Positions 12,888-20,167 of a stretch of 32,602 bases of DNA are shown here, in pieces. Every line of letters begins with the position of its first letter. Within the stretch, counting starts at the first letter, position 1. The position numbers were made by a program, and so were the translations under genes. The DNA comes from Patescibacteria group bacterium. Its GTDB lineage: Bacteria; Patescibacteriota; Patescibacteriia; UBA9934; GWF2-40-263. The notes beneath the pieces are model-generated. The model was given only the letters and a program-made list of their open reading frames with translations, did no database searches and was not told the DNA's origin. The stretch is from NCBI GenBank assembly GCA_018814025.1, contig JAHJAM010000007.1, positions 1 through 32,602 of the forward strand, in the 5' to 3' direction.

Positions 12888-13757
12888 ATGAAAATGAGAA
12901 CCAAAATAATTTTGTTGATCTGCTTGGTCGCCTTGGGCGCGCTTTTGATTAGCAAGCGCGTGCAAATTATGGAGGTGGTGCAGGGCTGGCAGCAGCCGGC
13001 GTTGCCGGCGGCAGTGTCGTATGAGGAAATAGTAGGTAGGGAAGAAGTAGGTAGGGAAGATAAAATAATCAAAGAACCAAAGCCGGTGGATATCAATTTG
13101 AATTTGCCGGAAGCAGGAGAGGAGCAAGAAGAGCTAAAGACTGACGATACAGAGCTAGAGGAGCTATCTGACGGTTGGCCGGCGCAAATGAATTTGGCTG
13201 TGCCGTTTACGCCGCAAGCGCCGTTCTCGAATTGGGATTTGCCGTTTCAGGAAGCGTGCGAGGAGGCTTCGGTTTATATGGTGCATGAGTACTATCAAGG
13301 CACGCCGGGCGGACGAATTGGGGCCGAAGCGGCGGAACAGGCTTTGCTGAAGATCGTGGAATACGAAAATGCTTTATTCGGCGATTATTTGGATACGAGC
13401 GCAGCGCAGACCGCGATTTTGGTTGAGCAGATGTATGGTTATGGGCGCGTGGATTTGCTTGCCAATCCGACAGTGGAACAAATTAAAGAACAAATCGCGG
13501 CCGGCCGGCCCGTGATTGTGCCCGCGGCCGGACAGCAGTTGCATAATCCCTATTTCACTCAACCCGGACCGCTCTATCACATGCTGGTGATTCGCGGCTA
13601 CACGGAAAAGGGGTTTATCACCAATGATCCGGGAACGCGGCACGGAGAAGGCTATTTTTACCCGTTTGAGACCTTAATGAGCGCCCTGCACGACTGGAAT
13701 GGCGGGGACGTGGACAATGGCCAGAAAATTATTTTAATAATTTATCCTGAAAATTAA
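12888..13757 (+). CDS. Membrane-anchored C39-like cysteine peptidase
   Basis: This 289-residue protein has an N-terminal anchor (about 5-22, TKIILLICLVALGALLIS), an acidic linker (about 40-98) and a C39-like peptidase domain (about 100-285). Catalytic residues are C124 in QEACEEAS, H231 in YHMLVIRGY and N246-D247 in TNDPGTR. Typical family segments are MNLAVPFTPQAPFSNW and AAGRPVIVPA. It would act outside the cell on peptides or peptidoglycan. The linker contains VGREEVGRED (residues 49-58) from the 30-nt repeat shared with the DUF4015 gene, so an insertion was tolerated in the linker. It lies 9 nt before the holin-like gene. Confidence 0.85.
   Translation: MKMRTKIILLICLVALGALLISKRVQIMEVVQGWQQPALPAAVSYEEIVGREEVGREDKIIKEPKPVDINLNLPEAGEEQEELKTDDTELEELSDGWPAQMNLAVPFTPQAPFSNWDLPFQEACEEASVYMVHEYYQGTPGGRIGAEAAEQALLKIVEYENALFGDYLDTSAAQTAILVEQMYGYGRVDLLANPTVEQIKEQIAAGRPVIVPAAGQQLHNPYFTQPGPLYHMLVIRGYTEKGFITNDPGTRHGEGYFYPFETLMSALHDWNGGDVDNGQKIILIIYPEN
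13032..13061 (+). repeat. 30-nt in-frame repeat, copy B
   Basis: The 30 nt are identical to 10480-10509 and are read in the same frame, giving VGREEVGRED in the linker of the C39-like peptidase. Confidence 0.8.
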
Positions 13758-13766
13758 ATCATCATT

Positions 13767-14117
13767 ATGTATATCATTTTTCGCTGGGTGATTAACGCGG
13801 TGGCTCTGCTGTTAATCGCTTACTTGGTGCCGGGTTTTGCCGTGCTGTCTTTTTATAGCGCGTTAATCGCAGCTTTGGTGCTGGGTCTGGTGAACGCCTT
13901 GGTGCGGCCGTTTTTATTAATTATCACTTTCCCGATCACGGTCGTGACTTTAGGTCTGTTCATCTTTGTGGTTAACGCTTTGATGATCTGGTTGGTTTCC
14001 ACCATGGTCAAGGGTTTTGAAGTGTCCGGTTTCGTGCCGGCTTTGTTAGTGGCTTTGCTGTTGTGGGCCGTGAGTCTGGCTACCAATTGGTTAATCGATC
14101 GAGCCAAGGAAAGTTAA
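13767..14117 (+). CDS. Four-helix phage-holin-family (PF04020 type) membrane protein
   Basis: This 116-residue protein has four hydrophobic segments (about 3-22, 26-48, 54-78, 90-110) and the family signature LVNALVRPFLLIITFPITVVTLGLF. It belongs to the small membrane proteins named after phage holins but common on bacterial chromosomes, usually of unknown role. Its position between a cell-surface peptidase and pyrH, in a tightly packed run, gives no phage context. The start is supported by a short gap to the upstream gene. Confidence 0.88.
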   Translation: MYIIFRWVINAVALLLIAYLVPGFAVLSFYSALIAALVLGLVNALVRPFLLIITFPITVVTLGLFIFVVNALMIWLVSTMVKGFEVSGFVPALLVALLLWAVSLATNWLIDRAKES

Positions 14118-14119
14118 AT

Positions 14120-14830
14120 ATGAAACAACATCAATTACAAATGAAACCCGGAACCATCGTGTTATCCGTGGGCGGGTCTTTGGTGGTGCCCAACGGACAA
14201 ATTGATGTTAAGTTTTTGCGCGGATTTAAGAAATTGATTGAAGCTCAGGTGAAAAAGGGTTGGCATTTTGTAATTGTGGTGGGCGGCGGCGGAACCGCGC
14301 GGCATTATCAGCAAGCCGCCAAACAAGTGGGAAAATTGTCAGCCGAGGATTTGGATTGGCTGGGCATCCACTCCACCAGGTTAAACGGGCATTTGATCAG
14401 AACGATTTTTCGGCAGATCGCGCATTTGGAGATGTTTAATGATCCGCGCAAAGTTCCCAAGAAGTGGCAAGGCAAAGTTTTAGTGGCGGCGGGCTGGCGC
14501 CCGGGCTGGAGTACGGATTATGTGGCCACCATGATCGCCAAGCGTTTGGGAGCCAAGCTGGTAGTGAATTTATCCAATATTGATTATTTGTACACGGCGG
14601 ATCCGAATCAGGATCAGACCGCTAAACCCATCCGGGCGATTGATTGGCCGGCTTTTCGCAAAATGGTGGGGAATAAGTGGGATCCGGGCATGAATGCGCC
14701 GTTTGACCCCGTGGCCTCGAAATTGGCAGCTTCAGCCAAAATGAGCGTGATTTTAGCGAATGGGAAGAAATTGGCTAATTTGGAGAAGATGTTGCTGGGG
14801 CGAGATTACTCGGGGACCGTGATTTCTTGA
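14120..14830 (+). CDS. pyrH: UMP kinase (amino-acid kinase family)
   Basis: This 236-residue protein phosphorylates UMP to UDP. It shows the amino-acid kinase fold: IVLSVGGSLVV (phosphate loop, about 12-22), FVIVVGGGGTARHYQ, LDWLGIHSTRLNG, VLVAAGWRPGWSTDYVA and NLSNIDYLYTADPNQD. It is closer in style to the archaeal-type short UMP kinases often seen in Patescibacteria. An upstream in-frame start at 14063 would overlap the holin-like gene by 55 nt; AAGGAAA supports the ATG at 14120. The stop codon overlaps the -35 box of the rplJ promoter. Confidence 0.85.
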   Translation: MKQHQLQMKPGTIVLSVGGSLVVPNGQIDVKFLRGFKKLIEAQVKKGWHFVIVVGGGGTARHYQQAAKQVGKLSAEDLDWLGIHSTRLNGHLIRTIFRQIAHLEMFNDPRKVPKKWQGKVLVAAGWRPGWSTDYVATMIAKRLGAKLVVNLSNIDYLYTADPNQDQTAKPIRAIDWPAFRKMVGNKWDPGMNAPFDPVASKLAASAKMSVILANGKKLANLEKMLLGRDYSGTVIS

Positions 14831-14855
14831 CAACTTTGAGAGATTTTATTAGTAT
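14827..14855 (+). promoter_or_regulatory. rplJL promoter
   Basis: TTGACA (14827-14832), a 17-bp spacer and TAGTAT (14850-14855) predict a start near 14862 and a leader of about 145 nt before rplJ. Confidence 0.75.
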
Positions 14856-14875
14856 TTAGACACAATTCAATGATC

Positions 14876-14972
14876 GCAGAAAACGGGTTCCGCCAGGGTA
14901 AGTCCCGTCGAGGTCAACAATCAGGCAAAGCTGATTGAATTCGTTTTCTGCGGTGATTTTCACCGCATTTTT
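14876..14972 (+). promoter_or_regulatory. L10-type ribosomal protein leader with attenuator
   Basis: GCAGAAAACG (14876-14885) pairs with CGTTTTCTGC (14941-14950), enclosing two hairpins: ACGGG/CCCGT and CAATCAG/CTGATTG. GTCGAGGT between them resembles the conserved part of L10 leaders. TGCGGTG (14948-14954) with CACCGCA (14960-14966) and six T forms a terminator whose 5' arm overlaps the closing stem by 3 nt. The two structures therefore compete. Known L10 leaders bind L10-L12 for feedback control; here termination may be added. Confidence 0.65.
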
Positions 14973-15006
14973 TATTCGGGAGCAAATCCCTAAAAGGTCG
15001 AACAAT

Positions 15007-15528
15007 ATGCCAAAGACAAAACAACAAAAAGAGCAGATGGTCGACGAACTGGCGGAAAAACTGAGTCGGATCAAATCCGCAGTTTTTACCCGGGTTTCCG
15101 GTTATACCATGGAGGACGCCGATGCTTTGCGCACCAAAGGCCGCGAACAGGGAGTGGAATTAGCCATTACCAAAAAAACCCTTTTAGTGCGAGCCTTGGA
15201 AAAGGCCGGGGTCAAGCTGGATATTAATCAGCTGACCGGCAGCGTTTTGACCTCGCTGGGCTATGAAGATGAAGTCAGTCCGGCGAAAATTATGGCTGAT
15301 TATGCCAAAGGCCGTGAAGGAGTCGAATTGATCGGCGGAATTTTAGAAGGAGCTTATGTGGAATCCGATTCCGTGAAAGCTTTGTCTCAACTTCCGGGCA
15401 AACAAGAATTGCTGGCCCAATTGGTCGGCAGCCTCAATGCACCGACTTCCGGCTTCGTCAATGTACTGGCTGGCAACTTCCGCAAATTAGTCTATGCCTT
15501 AAACGCGATTAAAGACGCGAAGGCCTAA
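15007..15528 (+). CDS. rplJ: 50S ribosomal protein L10
   Basis: This 173-residue protein is the base of the ribosomal stalk. The N-terminal domain binds 23S rRNA and the C-terminal helix (about 140-173) binds L7/L12 dimers. Family segments are LSRIKSAVFTRVSGYTMEDADALR, AITKKTLLVRALE and GFVNVLAGNFRKLVYALNAI. ATG at 15007 fits the usual N-terminus; an upstream in-frame start at 14935 lies in the leader. It is followed after 25 nt by rplL, the usual pair. Confidence 0.95.
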   Translation: MPKTKQQKEQMVDELAEKLSRIKSAVFTRVSGYTMEDADALRTKGREQGVELAITKKTLLVRALEKAGVKLDINQLTGSVLTSLGYEDEVSPAKIMADYAKGREGVELIGGILEGAYVESDSVKALSQLPGKQELLAQLVGSLNAPTSGFVNVLAGNFRKLVYALNAIKDAKA

Positions 15529-15553
15529 TTAATCAAATAATCTCAATACAAAT

Positions 15554-15964
15554 ATGTCCGACGAAGAAAAGACCCCGGTTGAAGTACCGGAAAAGTTCAA
15601 AAAGTTAGTTGAAGAAATCGAGAAAATGTCCGTGTTGGATTTGGCCGAATTGGTCAAGGTCCTTGAGGACAAGTTCGGCGTGAGCGCCTCGGCTCCGGCC
15701 ATGATGATGGCTGGTCCGGCCGCCGGCGGCGACGCTGGGGCGGCTGAGGAAAAAACTTCCTTTGACGTGGAATTGACCACTTCAGGCGACAATAAAATCG
15801 CGGTCATCAAAGTGGTGCGCGAAATTACCGGTTTGGGCTTGAAAGAAGCCAAAGGGATCGCTGACAGCGCTCCGAGTGTCTTTAAAGAAGGCGTGAAGAA
15901 AGAAGAGGCTGAAGAGATCAAGAAAAAGATTGAAGCCGCGGGCGGCAGCGTGACCTTGAAGTAA
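15554..15964 (+). CDS. rplL: 50S ribosomal protein L7/L12
   Basis: This 136-residue stalk protein has an N-terminal dimerisation helix region (about 10-45, [29 protein letters not shown]), an alanine/glycine hinge (about 46-68) and the C-terminal factor-binding domain ([31 protein letters not shown]). It recruits translation factors to the ribosome. The N-terminus is some ten residues longer than in E. coli. A strong terminator follows. Confidence 0.96.
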   Translation: MSDEEKTPVEVPEKFKKLVEEIEKMSVLDLAELVKVLEDKFGVSASAPAMMMAGPAAGGDAGAAEEKTSFDVELTTSGDNKIAVIKVVREITGLGLKEAKGIADSAPSVFKEGVKKEEAEEIKKKIEAAGGSVTLK

Positions 15965-15974
15965 GATCGTATTA

Positions 15975-16002
15975 AAAATACCCCGCTGAGGCGGGGTATT
16001 TT
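15975..16002. terminator. Bidirectional terminator between rplL and the convergent gene
   Basis: AAAATACCCCGC (15975-15986) pairs perfectly with GCGGGGTATTTT (15991-16002). A and T runs flank both sides, so it can serve both strands. Confidence 0.9.
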
Positions 16003-16004
16003 GT

Positions 16005-18179
16005 TTAGTGGCTTAAGTCAGCGGCATAGAGGGCTTGGTCGGTGAGCAGGTAGATTGTTCGGTTGGTTTCGTCGATTTGGAAGTCTCGCAGATTATTTAA
16101 GGTTTCGAAGTAATACTGGGAGATGAATTGGCCGCTTTCTTTTTGATAGACGATAACTCGCTTGCCCAGCGGTTCCAGCACATATAAGTAATCGCTATTG
16201 ACGTCAGTCCAAATTTTGGTGGCTTTGGAAATGGCCGGTTCCACTAAATCAGCTTCCCAGCCGATTTCACTGCTCCGAGCGAAGCGAATAATCTGCCCAT
16301 CTTCCTTGAGCACAAAAATTGTTCCATCAATGGCGACACTGGCCGCGTTTTGTAAATTGGTGCTTTTGGATTTGATCCATTGTGTTGGGCCGGAATAATT
16401 TTGGCCGGAGCGGGAGAGGCGGATAATTTGTCCGTCGTTGGCTTGATTATCGATTTGCAGCAAATACAAGTTGTCGCCGTAAAGTTTCAGATCCAGCCAT
16501 TGATTATTTTCAGCCGGGGCCAAATCCGTGATGCGCAAAGTTTTTTGGGCCGGATTAAATTCGGAAATTCCGGGTCGGTTATCTAAAATTAAAATGCCGC
16601 TATCATCATGAGCACTGGCGAGGGGGATGCCGATCGTGCCGGCAGTGGTTTCAACTAATTCCAGTTTTTTTTCGGCTAGGTTGGCCGCGTATACTTCTTT
16701 GTTGTTGGTAAACAGGTAAAGCTGGCCGTTAAAAAAACTGAAAGTTTGAGCGCGGATGAAATCCTCATAAGCTGAGAAATTAGCGATGAGCGGCGGTTCC
16801 GGGATTTTTACGATATGACGGAGCTGATCCAATGCGCCATTGATTTCTTGTTTCATTTGTTCGGATCGATCGATTTGCTCGACGGTTTCCTGAGGCAGAT
16901 TTTGAACTAAAGTTTGAGCTTGCAGATAAAAACCGCGAGCTTGGTTTTCGTCTTTATAGATCATGGCTGCGGCGCCTTGTTCAATGAGCGAGTTAATTTC
17001 CTGAATTTGATTCTGGAAATTTTCCACTTCTTGGGTTTCGACTTTGGTTTGGCTCAGGAAATAAATGCTAACCGCCAGAATGATTAATACGCTCAACGCA
17101 GCGAAGATGAGGTATTTCGCGGATCTGGGAAATGATTTTTTGTCTGGTTGCATATGGTCCAGGGCATGAACGGCTCTTTGCTTGACGGCGCTGATTTTTT
17201 CACCGGCTCGGGTTGAACGATGACTCAGGTGGCCTTTAATTTTGGTGATGAGATAATGACGAGCCAGCCACAGACCGGCTTGCCTCAAGCGAGAAAATAT
17301 TTTTTGCCGCAGCGGAGTTTGATTCTCTTTTTGACCATTGAATTTTTTCAATTGGCTTTTGAGCAAACTGATCAGCCCGCCCGGCTTTTGATCTTTAAGC
17401 AATTTGGCGGTTTGAGCTTGAGTCGCTTCCAGATGTTCGATGGAGTGCTGCGGCAAGGCTACGCTGCGGACGCCGGACGCGTTTAGTTTGGTTTGAGTGT
17501 CTTGCGCCTGAAGCACCAAGACGCTGAGCGCCGTGTCGTGGGAAAAGTATTGCCGGATTTTGGTGGCCGCGCTTTCCGCGGGCAGGGTAGTCAGAATTTC
17601 GTGCAATTCATCATTGGAAATGGTTGGACTAAGCGGGTGGCTGGCCAAGCAGAAAATATCGCCGGTGGCCAAGTCGCCATCGAGAATCACGGAAAAGGTT
17701 TTTTCCCAGGTCGGGAGCGCTTGTTCAGTGTTGATGTTGCGGGCCAGATTAAAAATTTGGTAACGCTGAGATTCGGTTCGATGTAGAAAAATCGTGCTTA
17801 ATTCTCCGGTTCCGGACAAATACATTTCTTGTTCACAGGCTAGGCCGACCACCGCGTGGAAGTCTTCGATGGGGAAATGCCAAGCGCCGGCGCGGATTTG
17901 CTCGGTAAGTTGTTGGTTGAGATTGGCCAAGAACTGTTCAAAAGTATGTTGGGCATTGCTGTCTTGCTCAAATGCCGGCGCCAGCCGATTGGCCTGGCTG
18001 GTTAAAATGCGACAGATATTGCGCAATTCGCGGGCGTGCTTTTTTTCGACCTTGGCTAAGGCAAAAATATACCCATTTCTTTTCCGAAATGGCAGAAGAA
18101 TCAAGCAAGAACGAAATTTGGCATCGTTTTCTTGGTCTTGGTATTGACCGGCTTTCAGGATAAATGCGGGAGGTTTCAT
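16005..18179 (-). CDS. Large single-pass membrane protein with PP2C-like N-terminus and beta-propeller-like C-terminus
   Basis: The 724-residue protein has three parts. Residues 1-230 resemble a degenerate PP2C phosphatase-like domain: LDGDLATGDIFCLASHPLSPTISNDELHEIL matches the stretch before the C-terminal helix in that family, but the metal-binding aspartates are not evident, so activity is doubtful. A basic juxtamembrane region (280-350) precedes a transmembrane helix (about 356-376, YLIFAALSVLIILAVSIYFLS). A coiled coil (380-445) then leads to a C-terminal repeat region (460-724) of beta-strand blades such as NLYLLQID, TIFVLKEDGQIIRF, DYLYVLEPLGKRVIVYQ and RTIYLLTDQALYAADL. This suggests an extracytoplasmic sensor with an inside relay. 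Function is not established. Confidence 0.75.
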   Translation of the reverse strand: MKPPAFILKAGQYQDQENDAKFRSCLILLPFRKRNGYIFALAKVEKKHARELRNICRILTSQANRLAPAFEQDSNAQHTFEQFLANLNQQLTEQIRAGAWHFPIEDFHAVVGLACEQEMYLSGTGELSTIFLHRTESQRYQIFNLARNINTEQALPTWEKTFSVILDGDLATGDIFCLASHPLSPTISNDELHEILTTLPAESAATKIRQYFSHDTALSVLVLQAQDTQTKLNASGVRSVALPQHSIEHLEATQAQTAKLLKDQKPGGLISLLKSQLKKFNGQKENQTPLRQKIFSRLRQAGLWLARHYLITKIKGHLSHRSTRAGEKISAVKQRAVHALDHMQPDKKSFPRSAKYLIFAALSVLIILAVSIYFLSQTKVETQEVENFQNQIQEINSLIEQGAAAMIYKDENQARGFYLQAQTLVQNLPQETVEQIDRSEQMKQEINGALDQLRHIVKIPEPPLIANFSAYEDFIRAQTFSFFNGQLYLFTNNKEVYAANLAEKKLELVETTAGTIGIPLASAHDDSGILILDNRPGISEFNPAQKTLRITDLAPAENNQWLDLKLYGDNLYLLQIDNQANDGQIIRLSRSGQNYSGPTQWIKSKSTNLQNAASVAIDGTIFVLKEDGQIIRFARSSEIGWEADLVEPAISKATKIWTDVNSDYLYVLEPLGKRVIVYQKESGQFISQYYFETLNNLRDFQIDETNRTIYLLTDQALYAADLSH

Positions 18180-18224
18180 ACGAAATTGGGATTTGCCAGA
18201 TCTTTATGGCTTGTGTACATTATA

Positions 18225-18296
18225 CCCAGTAGCACAACTTCTTCAAGCAGATAACGAAGTTGTTCAACTGGGCAGGCCTGAGCACTTTTTGAGTGC
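18225..18296 (+). promoter_or_regulatory. Tandem hairpins in the leader of the winged-helix gene
   Basis: CCCAGT (18225-18230) pairs with ACTGGG (18267-18272), and inside it CAACTTC pairs with GAAGTTG, each arm perfect. A second hairpin GCACT (18282-18286) with AGTGC (18292-18296) follows. The first can be either an RNA hairpin or a repressor palindrome in the divergent gap. AGGAGG (18321-18326) stands free downstream. Confidence 0.45.
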
Positions 18297-18335
18297 AACT
18301 ACCCGAATTAATCTTCAATCAGGAGGCTGGTTTCT

Positions 18336-18941
18336 GTGGAACACGCTGATTTCAAATTAGAACAGTTATTTGGCTCAAAGACTCGAGCCCGGCTTTTGGG
18401 TTTGTTTCTGCAATATCCGGAAAAACCTTTTTTCGTCCGGGAATTAACTAGGAAAATTGATGCTCAACTCAATTCCGTGCGTCGAGAATTGCAGAATTTA
18501 ATGGATTTGGGTTTGGTGATCGAGAATCCGGGCGAGGCTTTGGCAGTTCGGGGCAATTCTTTGGCTGATAAGAAGAAGTATTATATCGTGAATCGCGGCT
18601 TCGTCTTGTTTGATGATTTAAAATCATTATTTAAGAAGATGCAAATATTAGTTAAGAATAATTTGGTTCAAGAAATCGACGAAAAAGGCAATATCTCGTA
18701 TTTCGTCTTCACCGGACGCTTTGTCGACAACAAGGATACGCAGACCGACTTGTTAATCATCGGAGACATTGACCAAAAGATTTTGCAAAAAGTGGTTAGC
18801 CAGTTTGAGACCGAACTAGGGCATGAAATTAATTATACCTTGATGCCGAAAGAAGAATTTTTGTATCGCCAGCAAGTGACTGATCGATTTCTCATGTCGA
18901 TTTTAAACGGGGAAAAAATGGTGACCATCGATCGGCTATAA
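18336..18941 (+). CDS. Winged-helix regulator with nucleotidyltransferase-like C-terminal domain
   Basis: This 201-residue protein starts with GTG, 9 nt after AGGAGG. Residues 5-75 are a winged helix-turn-helix (LFGSKTRARLLGLFLQYPEKPFFVRELTRKIDAQLNSVRRELQNLMDLGLV). Residues 115-180 resemble a minimal nucleotidyltransferase domain (FVFTGRFVDNKDTQTDLLIIGDID) with a D-x-x-x-x-x-D-x-D-like acidic pattern but without a clear GS motif, so it may be catalytically inactive. Such fusions are common in Patescibacteria and archaea. It lies 1 nt before tsaB in the same direction. Targets unknown; autoregulation through the upstream palindrome is possible. Confidence 0.8.
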   Translation: MEHADFKLEQLFGSKTRARLLGLFLQYPEKPFFVRELTRKIDAQLNSVRRELQNLMDLGLVIENPGEALAVRGNSLADKKKYYIVNRGFVLFDDLKSLFKKMQILVKNNLVQEIDEKGNISYFVFTGRFVDNKDTQTDLLIIGDIDQKILQKVVSQFETELGHEINYTLMPKEEFLYRQQVTDRFLMSILNGEKMVTIDRL

Positions 18942-18942
18942 T

Positions 18943-19347
18943 ATGAAGACTTTGCTGATAGCGGCTCAAGATATCAAATCAATCACTTTGGCCTGGATTG
19001 AAAATGGCGTCCTTCGTTATCAGAAGGACGTTTCTGTTGAACCGGACAATTATTTGCTAGCTTTACAGGATTTTTTAAAAGAAACCGGGCTTGATCTATC
19101 CGAGATCGAATCAATGGCCGTGGTGGTTGGGCCGGGTTCTTTTACGGCCAGTCGTGTGAGCGTGACTTTGGCCAACGCTCTGGCCTGGGCTTTGGGTCGA
19201 CCGATTGTCGGCTTGGAAAATGAGGCGCGACTGTCTGTTCCGGAACTGATTAAGCAAGTTGATTTTGCGGCCCTAGATTTTCAAGCGCCGCCAGTCTTGC
19301 CGGTTTATAATCGAGAGCCGAACATCACCCTGAAACGCGAGGCTTGA
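18943..19347 (+). CDS. tsaB: TsaB-like tRNA threonylcarbamoyladenosine protein, short form
   Basis: TsaB is the inactive ASKHA partner that helps TsaD place the t6A modification at position 37 of ANN-decoding tRNAs. The 134-residue protein keeps the N-terminal ASKHA lobe: MKTLLIAAQDIKSITLAW, then VVVGPGSFTASRVSVTLANALAWALGRPIVGL, where others have GPGSFTGLR. It lacks the second lobe and is much shorter than E. coli TsaB (about 230). The final VLPVYNREPNIT resembles the normal family end (PLYLRxP), so this is an internally shortened form, not a truncation. Confidence 0.75.
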   Translation: MKTLLIAAQDIKSITLAWIENGVLRYQKDVSVEPDNYLLALQDFLKETGLDLSEIESMAVVVGPGSFTASRVSVTLANALAWALGRPIVGLENEARLSVPELIKQVDFAALDFQAPPVLPVYNREPNITLKREA

Positions 19348-19402
19348 TCTGAGTGAAAATATTTTAATAATTTAATTTTAAGTAAATTTAAATCAAATAT
19401 TT

Positions 19403-20080
19403 ATGCCGACCATTGACATTCTCCAAGGTTCCGTGCTCGAACTTTGGGCCAGCATTATTCTGGCTTTGCCCAATATTTTGGGTGCGTTAATTATTTTTGT
19501 TCTCGGTCTGATCGTGGCCGTGGTTTTGAGCCGGGTCGTGATCAAAGTTATTCATCTGCTGCACATCGATGATCTGGCCATGAAGTTTGAACTCAAACAA
19601 ACTTTTGACCGAGTCGGAATTCGCTTGAACGTGGGCGAGTTTCTGGGCTGGATCATTAAATGGTTTTTTATCATTGTGGCCTTGGTGGCCGCGACTGATA
19701 TCCTGGGCTGGGATCAGGTCACGGATTATTTGAAGCAAGTGGTCTTATATATTCCGAATGTCATCATCTCAGTCATTATTTTGTTGGCTGGAATTCTCTT
19801 AGCAAATTTTGTGCGCAACATCGTGAAATCAGCGGTGGAAGCGGCAAAATTGACTTCAGCGGATTTTCTTTCCGGGATCGCCAAATGGTCAATTTTGATC
19901 TTTTCTTTCATGGCCGCGCTGGTCCAGCTGCAGATTGCTCCGGATTTGATCCGGGTGCTTTTTACCGGCTTAGTGGCCATGCTGGCTTTGGCCGGGGGCT
20001 TGGCCTTCGGCTTGGGCGGCCGGGAGCATGCGGCTCGGTTCTTGAATCGGCTGCGCAATGATATTTCCAGCGATCGATAA
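19403..20080 (+). CDS. MscS-like conserved transmembrane-helix protein
   Basis: This 225-residue protein has four to five hydrophobic segments and the repeated helix pattern of the 'conserved TM helix' family related to small-conductance mechanosensitive channels. Examples are ALPNILGALIIFVLGLIVAVVLSRVVIKVI and YIPNVIISVIILLAGILLANFVRNIVKSAV, two copies of one motif. The end (ALAGGLAFGLGGREHAARFL) resembles the pore-lining glycine/alanine helix of MscS. The cytoplasmic beta domain of full MscS is absent. It may form a small channel or scaffold. A terminator follows. Confidence 0.85.
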   Translation: MPTIDILQGSVLELWASIILALPNILGALIIFVLGLIVAVVLSRVVIKVIHLLHIDDLAMKFELKQTFDRVGIRLNVGEFLGWIIKWFFIIVALVAATDILGWDQVTDYLKQVVLYIPNVIISVIILLAGILLANFVRNIVKSAVEAAKLTSADFLSGIAKWSILIFSFMAALVQLQIAPDLIRVLFTGLVAMLALAGGLAFGLGGREHAARFLNRLRNDISSDR

Positions 20081-20084
20081 ACCT

Positions 20085-20110
20085 AAAACCCCGCGACCGC
20101 GGGGTTTTTT
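20085..20110 (+). terminator. Terminator after the MscS-like gene
   Basis: CCCCGC (20089-20094) pairs with GCGGGG (20099-20104), preceded by A and followed by six T. Confidence 0.88.
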
Positions 20111-20129
20111 GATTGGCCGGGCTGAATCC

Positions 20130-20158
20130 TTGAAATATATGGGTTTTTGTGATAGCCT
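20130..20158 (+). promoter_or_regulatory. Promoter of a leaderless glycosyltransferase gene
   Basis: TTGAAA (20130-20135), a 17-bp spacer and TAGCCT (20153-20158) stand exactly 9 nt before the ATG at 20168. There is no ribosome site. Confidence 0.55.
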
Positions 20159-20167
20159 TGGCCCAAT

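Noticed and set aside
13767-14117. Prophage marker because of holin-family similarity
   Set aside because: This family is widespread on chromosomes and no other phage gene is nearby.
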